A stretch of DNA of 64,000 bases, taken from Rhizobium freirei PRF 81. Its GTDB lineage: Bacteria > Pseudomonadota > Alphaproteobacteria > Rhizobiales > Rhizobiaceae. Shown here in pieces: positions 34,793 to 43,970 of the stretch; position 1 is the stretch's first letter; every line of letters begins with the position of its first letter. Both the position numbers and the translations under genes were made by a program. Under the pieces are notes generated by a model, which saw only the letters and a list, made by a program, of their open reading frames with translations, had not been told where the DNA came from and ran no database searches. The stretch spans positions 62,001 to 126,000 of the forward strand of contig NZ_AQHN01000013.1 in NCBI RefSeq assembly GCF_000359745.1, given 5' to 3'.

Positions 34793-35983
34793 ATGACTGG
34801 GAACAGAGGCGTTGTCTATTTGCGGCCCGGCAAAGTCGAGGTCCGCAATATTGACGATCCGAAACTGGAAGCACCGGACGGCCGGCGCATCGAGCATGGT
34901 GTGATCCTGAAGGTGATCTCCACGAATATCTGCGGATCCGATCAGCACATGGTGCGCGGGCGTACCACCGCCATGCCGGGTCTGGTGCTGGGACATGAGA
35001 TCACCGGACAAGTCATCGAAAAGGGTCTCGATGTCGAAATGCTCGACATCGGCGATATCGTTTCGGTTCCGTTCAACGTGGCCTGCGGCCGCTGCCGCTG
35101 CTGCAAATCGCAGGATACCGGCGTTTGCCTGACGGTTAACCCGTCGCGTGCCGGCGGTGCCTATGGCTATGTCGATATGGGCGGATGGATCGGCGGTCAG
35201 GCACGCTATGTCATGGTGCCCTATGCGGACTTCAACCTGCTCAAATTCCCGGATCGCGATAAGGCCATGGCGAAGATCCGCGATCTCACCATGCTGTCCG
35301 ATATCCTGCCGACCGGCTTCCACGGTGCCGTTCGCGCCGGCGTCGGCGTGGGCTCCACGGTCTATGTCGCAGGCGCCGGCCCGGTCGGTCTGGCAGCGGC
35401 TGCTTCCGCCCGTATCCTGGGCGCAGCAGTCGTCATGATCGGCGATTTCAACAAGGATCGCCTTGCGCATGCGGCCAAGGTTGGTTTCGAAGCGATCGAT
35501 CTTTCCAAGAGCGATCGTCTCGGCGAAATGATCGCTGAAGTCGTCGGCACTAACGAAGTGGACAGCGCGATCGACGCCGTCGGCTTCGAGGCTAGAGGCC
35601 ATTCCGGCGGTGAACAGCCGGCTATCGTCCTCAATCAGATGATGGAGATCACGCGTGCAGCGGGATCGATCGGCATTCCCGGTCTCTATGTTACGGAAGA
35701 TCCAGGCGCAGTCGATAATGCCGCCAAGCATGGCAGCCTGTCGTTGCGCTTCGGCCTCGGCTGGGCGAAGGCGCAGTCCTTCCATACGGGCCAGACGCCG
35801 GTGATCAAGTACAACAGGCAACTCATGCAGGCGATCCTGCATGACAGGTTGCCGATTGCCGACATCGTCAACGCCAAGATCATCTCGCTCGAAGACGCCG
35901 CTCAAGGCTATGAAAGCTTCGATCATGGTGCTGCCACGAAATTCGTTCTCGATCCGCACGGAGAACTGCTGAAGGCTTCATGA
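34793..35983 (+). CDS. fdhA: Glutathione-independent formaldehyde dehydrogenase
   Basis: The 396-residue zinc-dependent medium-chain dehydrogenase has the catalytic zinc cysteine in NICGSDQHMVRG, GHEITGQV, the structural zinc cluster ACGRCRCCKSQDTGVC, and a Rossmann motif VAGAGPVGLAAAASARILGA. The sequence matches the Pseudomonas putida FdhA type, which oxidises formaldehyde to formate with tightly bound NAD and can act as a dismutase; the length fits. AAGGAGGAG precedes the ATG. The gene stands alone with its own terminator, so it is likely a detoxification gene. Confidence 0.93.
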   Translation: MTGNRGVVYLRPGKVEVRNIDDPKLEAPDGRRIEHGVILKVISTNICGSDQHMVRGRTTAMPGLVLGHEITGQVIEKGLDVEMLDIGDIVSVPFNVACGRCRCCKSQDTGVCLTVNPSRAGGAYGYVDMGGWIGGQARYVMVPYADFNLLKFPDRDKAMAKIRDLTMLSDILPTGFHGAVRAGVGVGSTVYVAGAGPVGLAAAASARILGAAVVMIGDFNKDRLAHAAKVGFEAIDLSKSDRLGEMIAEVVGTNEVDSAIDAVGFEARGHSGGEQPAIVLNQMMEITRAAGSIGIPGLYVTEDPGAVDNAAKHGSLSLRFGLGWAKAQSFHTGQTPVIKYNRQLMQAILHDRLPIADIVNAKIISLEDAAQGYESFDHGAATKFVLDPHGELLKAS

Positions 35984-36486
35984 GCCGGCAGAAGCTGCGC
36001 ATGCTTCGTTACTGACAGAAACGAGCTTGGGGCTGGGAACGCGGGGAGATCCTCCGGTTCCCAGCTTTATTTTGCACAATTGCTATGAGTTTGCCGGGCA
36101 ACGAAATACCGGCAACGGATCAGCAGCGCGGGCTACATCACTCTATCTTCGCAAGGCATGGTGTCTGCGAAGAGGAACTGTTGCGATGCAGCATTCGCTA
36201 GTCATGCGCACGATCTCAGCCAAAAAAGGCTGGATATTCCCATCCTGATATCAGCAAGAACCAGTCAACACGAGTGCGCCGCTGCGCAAGATTAGTATTT
36301 CATCAAGATCGGAAGTTGGAAATTGCAGAGACGTAGAAGCGCCTCTATTGACGATGATGACAGATAATATTGCCATTATACACATATCTTATACATATAT
36401 GTCGTTATCCATGTGGAATAGCTCCGTTATCGCTTGCCGAATAAACGGCCGCTTGGACGAAACGCTAACCTGAAGAGAAACGGACA
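35984..36486. other. Gene-free region, right half AT-rich
   Basis: The 503 bases contain the terminator of the formaldehyde dehydrogenase gene and then no convincing coding frame. From about 36290 the base composition becomes AT-rich, with several TATA/ATAT stretches (36375-36405) that probably carry the promoter of the AT-hook protein gene. Confidence 0.55.
36032..36073 (+). terminator. Rho-independent terminator of fdhA
   Basis: GCTGGGAAC and GTTCCCAGC form a perfect 9-bp stem with an interior loop, followed by TTTATTTT. Confidence 0.85.
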
Positions 36487-37047
36487 ATGGCAAACTTTCT
36501 GGAGAAATGGTCTTCGAAGAAGGCTGAAAAGCCCAAGGCTGGAGCGCGGAATGTAGTCGATACCTTTCGAGCGAGAGTAGCGGAGCAGAAAGCATATCTA
36601 GAAGAGTATGAGAAGGACGTCGCCGGCTTCAAGAAGTGGCGCTCCACCTGGTTCCAGCGCGTACCTAGCGGTTTCGGCGTCACGGTTGGCCGTGACTCGG
36701 TCAATGCCGGTGCCGGGCTAAGCTATATCGTCGTTGAATCCGTCAAGGAAGTGGCGGAGTTTCTCGATGATCTGGCCCATCATGCGGAGAAGGATGCCGG
36801 CTTTCAGCAGGCACTCGAGCAGAACCGCAAGCGGCGCGTCGCATTGCTGAATGCAGCCAAGTCGGGTGACGATACGGCCGCCTCCAAGGCAAAGGCAAAG
36901 CCCGCCGCAAAGTCGGCTGCTGCGAAGCCCGCAGCAAGCAAATCTTCTCCGAAGGTTACGAAGGCGAAAGCCGCTCCTGCAGCAGTTGCCGAGGCAGACA
37001 AGCCGAAGCGGGGCCGCAAGCCAAAGGCCGATGCCGCCGCCGAATAA
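36487..37047 (+). CDS. Small lysine/alanine-rich protein with C-terminal AT-hook-like motif
   Basis: The 186-residue protein has an N-terminal half that is charged and probably helical (ARVAEQKAYLEEYEKDVAGFKKWRSTWFQRVPSGFGVTVGRDSVNAGAG). From residue 130 the sequence becomes a histone-H1-like tail of repeated K/A/P (AKAKPAAKSAAAKPAASKSS) ending in KPKRGRKPKAD, where RGRKP resembles an AT-hook. It has no signal peptide or membrane segment. These features suggest a nucleoid- or DNA-associated protein, but the N-terminal half matches no family I recognise. AGAGAAACGGA precedes the ATG, and a strong terminator follows directly. It is not linked to an operon. Confidence 0.8.
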   Translation: MANFLEKWSSKKAEKPKAGARNVVDTFRARVAEQKAYLEEYEKDVAGFKKWRSTWFQRVPSGFGVTVGRDSVNAGAGLSYIVVESVKEVAEFLDDLAHHAEKDAGFQQALEQNRKRRVALLNAAKSGDDTAASKAKAKPAAKSAAAKPAASKSSPKVTKAKAAPAAVAEADKPKRGRKPKADAAAE

Positions 37048-37048
37048 G

Positions 37049-37081
37049 AATAAAGCCCGCTTCATGCGGGCTTTATTTTTT
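37049..37081. terminator. Strong Rho-independent terminator after the AT-hook protein gene
   Basis: AATAAAGCCCGC and GCGGGCTTTATT form a perfect 12-bp stem with a TTCAT loop, ending in six T residues. The A run before the stem makes it potentially bidirectional. Confidence 0.92.
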
Positions 37082-37748
37082 CAGCAAGGTTTAGCTACCT
37101 CATAGGCGCCTGCTATGCGCCACGAGATTGCTCCGCGCCCGTCTTCTGTGATCGGCGCTTAAACCGTAAAGCACGCCTGGCGAGGATGTCAGGCATAGTG
37201 CTCAGCATCTCGATGCATCAAAACGAATAACTTCACCTGGACGACTAAGAGCTTACCTGGGGTATAAGGATGCACCAGCTGATGATAATTATCATCAGCA
37301 TGAATTTTGACAGATTCTGAATGCAGAAACAAACGGGTAGAATGGCAGTGAGTATAATCCGTCGCGAAGAGCGAGTTAGCTGGGGATGATGTTTCACGGA
37401 TAATAGGATGGGGAACGAACTCCGTAGCCATTGATATCCATCGGCATGCCACGTTCTTACAAGCGTGATACAAGCTACATTGCTGCTGCTGATCATAAAT
37501 GAGCAACAGCCCTGCGGTTCCCTCGCAGCCATTGTGCGAATACCCTGTGGGACGTTCGATCGACGACAGCAAATCCGACGGGAAGGAAATGCGAGTTGAT
37601 GATCAGGAGATCATGCCAGCCACATTGAGCATGATACCTGTCGACCGCAAGTGCTATAGGCCCAGGCAACAATTATCGGTTTGAGAGCGATCCGGAGCTC
37701 TGCGTAAAAGGTCGTTTCGAGAGGCATCCCGGATGCATCTCGCAACAT
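37082..37748. other. Gene-poor, lower-GC region with a perfect palindrome
   Basis: The 667 bases lie between the AT-hook protein terminator and the 3' end of the GH5 gene. The base composition from 37190 to 37680 is clearly poorer in GC than the flanking genes. A 127-codon minus-strand frame (37189-37572) is open but its translation is rich in His, Cys and Tyr without family features, so it is not called. The notable element is the palindrome at 37278-37299. Confidence 0.5.
37278..37299. repeat. Perfect 22-bp palindrome
   Basis: Arms GCTGATGATAA and TTATCATCAGC are perfectly complementary with no spacer. The centre GATAATTATC recalls Fur-type iron boxes (GATAAT-ATTATC), but no gene start is near. 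The nearest promoter-like element is TTTTGACA at 37306-37313. Confidence 0.6.
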
Positions 37749-39014
37749 CTAGTTCGGAGCCTCTGATCCGCCGGAGGCTCCGAGCAAGGCGCCGATGACG
37801 TCTTGATGGCGGATATTTCTGTTGAAACGGCTGTCTCTTGCCAGCTGCATCAATCCCGCAAAGACGTCTTTCGCCGAGGGCTTTTTGCCTTCTCCACGGA
37901 GATAGGCGGTCAGGCGGCGATAATTGGCGTTCTCCTTGATTTCGAGTGGATTGCCCTTGCCGATTTTTTTCAATGGCCACCACGACCAGCCGATGCCATT
38001 CTTCTCTTGCAGCGCGACGGCGCGGGCGTACCAATCATTATTGTTTTCACCGGATTCACCATTCCATAGAGGCATGTCGTATTGCTCGCGCAGCTTCAGG
38101 AAAGGCTCGATGGATTCCTGTGTGGTGGGAGTCCAGTATTTGTGGAAGCTGAGCGCCGTATTGCGATCGCTGATCGGCAGCACACCGGCATAATTATTAC
38201 CCCAGCAATTGCCTTCGATTATCAGCATGTGATTCTTGTCGACAGCGCGAATTGCCTGGATGGCGCGTTCGTAGAGATCGTGCAGTGGCGCACTGCCGGT
38301 TTCGCGGCAGCCACCTTTGTCGTGTTTATCCTGAAAGCCCCAGTTCGGCTCGTTGAGAAGGTCGTAGCCGGCGATGGTCGGCTCATCCTTGTAACGTCGG
38401 GCAATCTCGCCCCACAGTGCGATCATCGCCGTCTGGTTCTCATGGCTGTCCCAGAGCGAGGGGCTGTTCGGATTGCGATCTGAGATCGCGATGTCATGCC
38501 CCTGGCCGCCGGGCGCCGCATGCAGATCGAGAATGAGATACATGTCGTGGGTTTTCAGCCAGCCGACGAGTGCATCGACGCGCCGGAAACCTTCCTCGTT
38601 CCAGACCATACGGCCATTCGTCTTTTGGCCGGGCATCGTCGTGATGAACAGGTTCCAGTGCATCGGCAGCCGAACGCTGTTGAAGCCCCATTTTGCCATC
38701 GCGTCGATATCGGCCTTCGTCACGGCATTGTCGCGCCAGGAGAGATAGAAGTGCTCGGTGTTCTTCCTGCCGATGATCTCGGAAATGCTGTGGCGGATGA
38801 TGTGCTGCGCCTTCAGGTTGGACAGGCCCATCATATAGCCTTCCTGAACCATCCAGCCGCCGAGGCCAAGGCCGCGCAAGATCAGCGGATTGCCTTTGGC
38901 ATCGAGGATTTGCTGATGGTCGGCCCGTACAAATCCTTGCGCCTGCGCCGGCGGCGCGAGCGACACCAGGCAGATGGCAGACAGGGCGGCCAGAAAAAGC
39001 AGGAATCGCTTCAT
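37749..39014 (-). CDS. Secreted glycoside hydrolase family 5 (endoglucanase-like)
   Basis: The 421-residue protein has a signal peptide (residues 1-26, FLLFLAALSAICLVSLAPPAQA). The GH5 TIM-barrel shows RGLGLGGWMVQEGYM, the conserved FNSVRLPMHWNLF, LDLHAAPGGQ, the acid/base glutamate in YDLLNEPNWG (E222), SFHKYWTP and the nucleophile in LWNGESGE (E320). It probably cleaves beta-1,4- or related glucans in the periplasm or outside the cell. Rhizobial relatives exist beside cellulose or exopolysaccharide genes, but none is adjacent here. There is no carbohydrate-binding module. Confidence 0.9.
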   Translation of the reverse strand: MKRFLLFLAALSAICLVSLAPPAQAQGFVRADHQQILDAKGNPLILRGLGLGGWMVQEGYMMGLSNLKAQHIIRHSISEIIGRKNTEHFYLSWRDNAVTKADIDAMAKWGFNSVRLPMHWNLFITTMPGQKTNGRMVWNEEGFRRVDALVGWLKTHDMYLILDLHAAPGGQGHDIAISDRNPNSPSLWDSHENQTAMIALWGEIARRYKDEPTIAGYDLLNEPNWGFQDKHDKGGCRETGSAPLHDLYERAIQAIRAVDKNHMLIIEGNCWGNNYAGVLPISDRNTALSFHKYWTPTTQESIEPFLKLREQYDMPLWNGESGENNNDWYARAVALQEKNGIGWSWWPLKKIGKGNPLEIKENANYRRLTAYLRGEGKKPSAKDVFAGLMQLARDSRFNRNIRHQDVIGALLGASGGSEAPN

Positions 39015-39137
39015 GAATCTCCAGTCGCGCGAAACTTTGGCACCAAGTGGGCACGACGTGACACCTGGAGTAAAATCTTGCGCAGGCGACGCTCCGCAGT
39101 TTTCTCGAAGCGGCCTATCCGCTTTTGGTATTTTGTC

Positions 39138-40403
39138 TCAGTTCGTGGAGGCCGAGCCGGATTTCGCCGCATCCGGATTTTCGTTTTGCCGCTGCGGCGA
39201 GCGGAAGAACACCGCGGCCGTGAGGTCGATTGCCAGCGCAAGGACCATGACAGCCGTGCCGATGAAAAAGAGCATCTGGTAGTCTCCGCCGGTTCGGTCG
39301 AAGACGAAGGAGAAGCCATAGGCGGCTGCAGCTTGAAACAATGCAAAGAAGATCGTCGCCATGCCCCAGGCGATCTTCTGCTGTGCGGGATGATGCGGCA
39401 GCAATTCGGCGATGCGCCCCAGCATCAAGGGCACTGTTCCGGTCACGAAGGCGCCGACCACAAGGCTTGAAGCGATGAGCCACGCCTGGCCGAGGCCGAA
39501 GGCGGGAATGGCGACGGCGACTGCTTCTAGGAGAAGAGCAAATCGCATTGCCGCGCCAAAGCCGGTGCGATCCGCGAGATGGCCCGCGAGGATCGGCCCG
39601 ACTGTCGCGCCGATCCCGAACAGAACCCAATATTCAGCGCCGACCTGCAGGCCCTTTCCCAGGCCGCGAGCGACGAAATCGACGAGAAAGATCATGTGGG
39701 GAACCCAGCCGGCAGCGTTCAGCGCATATTCGAGATAGAGGGCGCGCAGCGTCCCGCGCGCCGGTACATGAGCGTGGTGCTGGATTGCTGCGGGCGATGC
39801 CGCGCCGTCCTGCGGCCATCCGGTCCAGGCAATGGCAGTCAGCAGCAGCGAGAATGCGCCGAGGCCGAGCCATGCTTCGCGCAGGCCCTGTTGCAAGAGC
39901 AGCGGCACCAGTGTTCCCGACAGTGCGACCCCTGCACCGACGCCCATGGAGATCATGCCGCCTGCAAGGCCTCTTCGGGAGGGTGCGATGAGCGGCAGTA
40001 CCGTCGGTGCCGCCAGCACCATCAGCGCGCCACCCGCAAAGCCCGCGGCAAAACGCCATGCGAAAAACCATGCAAATCCCATGGAGAACGCGCAGGCGAA
40101 AAAAGCCGCCGTCGCCGCGAGCATCATGACCCGGAGTGTCGAGACAATGGAGATGTGCGCCGCGAGGGGGCCTCCAAGCAACGCGCCTGCCAGATAGCCG
40201 GAAAGGTTCGCGGCGCCGAGATAGGCGGCGGCTGACTGGTCGAACCAGTGGGCATCGACGATCGCAGGCAGAAGCGGTGTATAGGCAAAGCGTGCCAGTC
40301 CGATGCCGATCAGGCTGGCGCAGAATGCCGACAGAACGGCACGCCAGGCGAACCTTGCGCTGGAATGGCTGCTATTGATTTCGGGAGCGGCGATCCTAGT
40401 CAT
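39138..40403 (-). CDS. MFS transporter (YbfB/YjiJ-like)
   Basis: The 421-residue protein has twelve predicted membrane segments of the YbfB/YjiJ major-facilitator type: an N-terminal AVLSAFCASLIGIGLARFAYTPLLPAIV, GAANLSGYLAGALLGG, a loop after helix 2 and RRGLAGGMISMGVGAGVALSG. The first signature, GIGLARFAYTPLLP, is the hallmark of this subgroup. ATG 40403 is chosen over GTG 40424 because GAGAG precedes it. It is divergent from a LysR regulator, likely its activator. The substrate is unknown; an efflux role is common in the group. Confidence 0.88.
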   Translation of the reverse strand: MTRIAAPEINSSHSSARFAWRAVLSAFCASLIGIGLARFAYTPLLPAIVDAHWFDQSAAAYLGAANLSGYLAGALLGGPLAAHISIVSTLRVMMLAATAAFFACAFSMGFAWFFAWRFAAGFAGGALMVLAAPTVLPLIAPSRRGLAGGMISMGVGAGVALSGTLVPLLLQQGLREAWLGLGAFSLLLTAIAWTGWPQDGAASPAAIQHHAHVPARGTLRALYLEYALNAAGWVPHMIFLVDFVARGLGKGLQVGAEYWVLFGIGATVGPILAGHLADRTGFGAAMRFALLLEAVAVAIPAFGLGQAWLIASSLVVGAFVTGTVPLMLGRIAELLPHHPAQQKIAWGMATIFFALFQAAAAYGFSFVFDRTGGDYQMLFFIGTAVMVLALAIDLTAAVFFRSPQRQNENPDAAKSGSASTN

Positions 40404-40482
40404 GTGAACTCTCTCAGCTATCACTACTTGAGATAATACGCCGCAGGATATATCATTAAAATTGATTTATTATGAGAATAGT

Positions 40483-40499
40483 TATCTCTAATTGAGATA
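40483..40499. promoter_or_regulatory. Candidate LysR operator between divergent MFS and LysR genes
   Basis: TATCTC-N5-GAGATA is a dyad of the kind bound by LysR-family proteins (T-N11-A form), eight bases before the LysR start codon. A related TGAGATA half-site occurs near 40430 on the MFS side. Confidence 0.5.
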
Positions 40500-40507
40500 G
40501 GTGAGGC

Positions 40508-41395
40508 ATGGATATATCGGATCTCAGGGTCTTCGAGGCGGTTTCCCGGCACGGCAGCATGAACCGGGCGGCTCGGGAACTGCATACCGTTCAATCGAAC
40601 GTGACGGCGCGTATCCGGACATTGGAAGAGGAGTTGGGCGTCAGCCTGTTTCAGCGCCACGCCCGCGGCGTGTCGACCACGCCTGCCGGACAGCGCATCC
40701 TGCCGTTCGTCGGCCGCATTACCAAGCTTCTCGCGGATGCGCGCAGCGCCGCCCGGGACGATGGTTCCCCGACTGGCGCGCTGCTGCTCGGTAGCCTTGA
40801 GACGACGACGGCCTTGCGGCTGTCTCCACTGATCAGCCATTTTGCCAAGACATATCCGGAGGTCCGTCTCGTCGTCACCATGGGCACGACGCGCCGGCTT
40901 CTGGACGAGGTGATAGAGTGTAAGCTTGAGGGTGCCTTCGTGGCAGGGCCGATCAGCCATCCTGACCTCGATCAGCAAGTTGTGTTCCAGGAGGAGCTCG
41001 TTCTCATCACCGCCCGCTCTATTCGCACAATGGATGAGCTTGCCGGTATCACCGATCTTAGAACCATCGTTTTCCAGATTGGCTGTTCCTATCGGCAGCG
41101 ACTGGAATCGTTGCTCGCCGAGATGGGCGTCGTCACCGCAAAACCGTTGGAGTTCGGTTCGCTCGATACGATCATCAGCTGCGTGTCGGCCGGCGTCGGC
41201 ATTGCCTTGCTGCCAAAGGGTATCGTGGCATCAGCCTGGCAGGACGGCAGGGTTGCGGTTCACGAGCTCCCGCCGGAGCGATCGCTGGTGGATACGCTGT
41301 TCGTGCGCCGCAAGGATGCTTATACATCGAGTGCCATGACCGCACTTCTCGATATGGTGCGATCGAACCCGGCGGCGCTCAGCTCCAAGCCATGA
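40508..41395 (+). CDS. LysR-family transcriptional regulator
   Basis: The 295-residue regulator has an N-terminal winged helix (LRVFEAVSRHGSMNRAARELHTVQSNVTARIRTLEEELGVSLFQRHARGVSTTPAGQRILPFV, residues 6-68) and a LysR substrate-binding domain with GSLETTTALRLSPLISHFAKTYPEVRLVV and the late SCVSAGVGIALLPKGIV. It is divergent from the MFS transporter at 39138-40403, which it probably controls. The 3' end overlaps the convergent M14 peptidase gene by 17 bases. Confidence 0.93.
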   Translation: MDISDLRVFEAVSRHGSMNRAARELHTVQSNVTARIRTLEEELGVSLFQRHARGVSTTPAGQRILPFVGRITKLLADARSAARDDGSPTGALLLGSLETTTALRLSPLISHFAKTYPEVRLVVTMGTTRRLLDEVIECKLEGAFVAGPISHPDLDQQVVFQEELVLITARSIRTMDELAGITDLRTIVFQIGCSYRQRLESLLAEMGVVTAKPLEFGSLDTIISCVSAGVGIALLPKGIVASAWQDGRVAVHELPPERSLVDTLFVRRKDAYTSSAMTALLDMVRSNPAALSSKP

Positions 41396-43109
41396 TGTCC
41401 TGCCAGGCGCGATATGCCGAGAGGACCGTTTCCATCTGCGCGGTGTGACCGGCGACAAATTCAGCCCCATAAATGGTCTCGTCCGGATATTCGGTGATTA
41501 GCGTGACCGGCACCGTGTGGCGATCGTCGATGTCCGCGAGGCATGGGAAGCCGTTGATGATGCGGAACCCCGTTTCGCCGGCATGTGTTTCGTAGAGCGC
41601 GATCTGTCTGTTGTTGTAGTCCAGCAACCCGGGAATGGCGCCGAGATGCTTGGTAACCCTGTCCAGAAGCTGCTCCGCCTGCGCTTCCCAGCCGGCATGA
41701 TAGCGGGCAATCAGGAAAAAGCCTTTCGGCAATGTCCACATGGCGAAGTTGCGCGGTACATAGCCGGAAAGCGGACGGGTCCACTCATGTGCCGGATAGC
41801 CGTGCAGGTTGACATGCAGCTGCGCATTACTCAACTTTTCTGCCTGAAAGCGGATTTTCTTCTCGTAGAGATACGGACCGGCATTGGCCTCGGTGCGATA
41901 TTCGAGGTCGTCACCGAGCGCGGTGTAGCGCGCGGCGTGATACATGTGGCGCGGGCTGTCTTTGCGCAGACGCTGGTGCAGCGCATAGCCATCGGGATTT
42001 TCCAGAGGCGAGACTGTGAAATGTGCGCCTTCGATAATGGCGAGCCTTTGCGCGGCGCGCAGCGCGCCTGCGCCGCCGGTCGTCTCATTGGCGTGCTGCC
42101 CGCCGCTGATCATCACGGCCGCATCGCGGCCCTTGATATAACGTGCCCTGACCGTCCGGCCGGAGCGGGTGACGGCTTCAAACGCTTCGCCACCGATCTC
42201 TTCCAGCATGGCCTCGATCTGCCGTACGGCCAGGGGCTCTGCTGCCGTCTCGATCTGCTGCTCCGCACCGTCCCAGTAGCCCGAGGTCAATGCTTGCGTT
42301 TCTACTCGGGCGGAGATTTCGCCAGAGGATAACAGGATCTGCGGAACGATCTGTCCCGGCTTCAGGCCACGGTCGCCGAGCGGTCGGCCGGATTTCTTCT
42401 GGAAGAATTCGAGCAGCGAGAAATAGAAGTCCTCGTGCAGCGCTTCCCGAAGGCTCATGACTTCGTCGCCGACAGGCAGGGCTTCGTCGGCGACCGGCAG
42501 CGTGGCGCGAATATTGAGCTCTTCGAAATAGGGCTCGGTCGCACCCCAGTTGAACTGGGTAATCGCAGCGATGGTCTCTTCGAAAAGCTGCTCGTAGTCC
42601 GTGGCCAGCCGTTCGCCGGTCGCGCTGCCATCCCGCACCAGCCAGCCGGTTGGGGAAACACTCGTTTCACCGGCCACGTCGATATGGACGCGATTGGGCG
42701 CCAATACTCTGACCCTGCGCTCGCCGCCCGAATTGCTCTTCAACAGAACGTCATAATGGAAATCGCTGTCGGTTCTGGCGATGAAGGCGATATTGCGATT
42801 TCCCACCATCGCCGCAAGCGGATAGGCCTCCAGCCGGAAGCGGTTGGCGGGTGCGTTCGCTTGCACGGGATAGCGGATCTCGATTGCTTCTATGCCTTGC
42901 AGATCGATCTCTTCGAGAAAGGCATATACCAGCGGCTTGTAGGCGCTACGGATGCGCGCCTGCACGCCTTTCGTGGCAAGTTCGAGTTCTGCTTCCCGGC
43001 GGCTCTGTCGATCGTCAAAGGTCCACGCCTCGAAATTTTGGCCGGCCTTGGCCTCCGCGACGAGGCGCGAAAGCGTGCGCTCGAAACTTCTTTCGAAAAT
43101 CATGGTCAT
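41379..43109 (-). CDS. M14-family zinc carboxypeptidase-like protein
   Basis: The 576-residue protein has a C-terminal M14 metallopeptidase domain: the zinc-binding pair in SGGQHANETTGG (H about 338, E about 341), SPLENPDGYALHQR, a third ligand in LHVNLHGYPAHEW (H about 434) and a candidate catalytic glutamate in TLITEYPDET (about 540). The first ~300 residues form a domain I do not recognise. There is no signal peptide, so it acts in the cytoplasm. It is last in a peptide-importer operon, six bases after the DppC-like gene, and probably trims imported peptides or conjugates. ATG 43109 has AAGG upstream. Confidence 0.85.
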   Translation of the reverse strand: MTMIFERSFERTLSRLVAEAKAGQNFEAWTFDDRQSRREAELELATKGVQARIRSAYKPLVYAFLEEIDLQGIEAIEIRYPVQANAPANRFRLEAYPLAAMVGNRNIAFIARTDSDFHYDVLLKSNSGGERRVRVLAPNRVHIDVAGETSVSPTGWLVRDGSATGERLATDYEQLFEETIAAITQFNWGATEPYFEELNIRATLPVADEALPVGDEVMSLREALHEDFYFSLLEFFQKKSGRPLGDRGLKPGQIVPQILLSSGEISARVETQALTSGYWDGAEQQIETAAEPLAVRQIEAMLEEIGGEAFEAVTRSGRTVRARYIKGRDAAVMISGGQHANETTGGAGALRAAQRLAIIEGAHFTVSPLENPDGYALHQRLRKDSPRHMYHAARYTALGDDLEYRTEANAGPYLYEKKIRFQAEKLSNAQLHVNLHGYPAHEWTRPLSGYVPRNFAMWTLPKGFFLIARYHAGWEAQAEQLLDRVTKHLGAIPGLLDYNNRQIALYETHAGETGFRIINGFPCLADIDDRHTVPVTLITEYPDETIYGAEFVAGHTAQMETVLSAYRAWQDIMAWS

Positions 43110-43115
43110 GATGTC

Positions 43116-43964
43116 TTACCTTGTCGTTCTGCCTGTTGGGTCGAGGCTGTCGCGCAGCCAGTCGCCCAGGAGATTGAGGCCGAGTACGGTGAGCAGGATG
43201 GCAAGGCCCGGGAAGAGGCTGACCCACCAGGCCGTCTGCAGATAGGTGCGTCCATCGGCCAGCATGCCGCCCCAGCTCGGGATCGTGGGATCGACGCCGA
43301 GCCCGAGGAAGGTGAGGCTGCTTTCGAGAAGGATATTGTTGGCGATGTTCAGCGTCATCAGCACGATTACCGGTCCCAGAAGGTTCGGCAGCAGATGCTG
43401 GAAGATGATGCGCCAGTCTTTCACGCCGATGGCGCGCGCCGAGAGGATGAATTCCCGTTCGCGCAGGGTCAGCACCGATCCGCGGACAAGGCGGGCATAC
43501 TGCACCCACTGCGACACGATCAGCAGGATGATGGTGTTGGTGAGGCTGCCGCCGACGATGGCAATGAAGGTGATGGCCAGCAGAATGAAGGGCATGGCAA
43601 GCTGGATATCGGCAAAGCGCATCAGGATCATGTCCCAGATGCCGCGATAGTAGCCCGCTGCCAGACCCACCAGCACGCCAAGAACGACGCCACCGATGAC
43701 GGAGGTAAGGCCGACCAGCAGCGATATTCTGCCGCCGGCGACGACGCGGGCAAGAACATCACGCCCGAGAGGATCCGTTCCGAACGGATGAGCGAGGCTG
43801 GCAAAGGGTCTTGCAAGCCGGGCCATCAGATCGATCTTTTCCGCGCCGCCTGGAAAGATGACGTCCGAGAACACGGCTGCAAGGCAGATGACGACGGTCA
43901 GCAACGCTCCGAGGATGAATTCGAAGCTGTGGAAGCGCGAACGGCTTGATGTCGTGGCGGCCAT
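43116..43964 (-). CDS. Peptide-type ABC transporter permease (DppC-like), second system
   Basis: The 282-residue inner-membrane permease shows the DppC landmarks HPFGTDPLGRDVLARVVAGGRISLLVGL, RFADIQLAMPFILLAIT, the EAA loop REFILSARAIGVKDWRIIFQHLLPN and the end ESSLTFLGLGVDPTIPSWGGML plus GDWLRDSLDP. It lies six bases after the DppB-like gene on the minus strand and six bases before the M14 peptidase gene, inside one operon. The protein is shorter than the DppC-like protein at 1636 and clearly from another subgroup. Confidence 0.92.
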   Translation of the reverse strand: MAATTSSRSRFHSFEFILGALLTVVICLAAVFSDVIFPGGAEKIDLMARLARPFASLAHPFGTDPLGRDVLARVVAGGRISLLVGLTSVIGGVVLGVLVGLAAGYYRGIWDMILMRFADIQLAMPFILLAITFIAIVGGSLTNTIILLIVSQWVQYARLVRGSVLTLREREFILSARAIGVKDWRIIFQHLLPNLLGPVIVLMTLNIANNILLESSLTFLGLGVDPTIPSWGGMLADGRTYLQTAWWVSLFPGLAILLTVLGLNLLGDWLRDSLDPTGRTTR

Positions 43965-43970
43965 TGGCGA

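Noticed and set aside
34392..34874. A 160-codon minus-strand frame upstream of fdhA
   Set aside because: It overlaps the fdhA start and promoter, is very rich in Arg and Pro, and has no family features.
37189..37572. A 127-codon minus-strand frame in the low-GC region
   Set aside because: There is no ribosome binding site, recognisable motif or supporting context, and the palindrome would lie inside the frame. Kept only as a note on the region.
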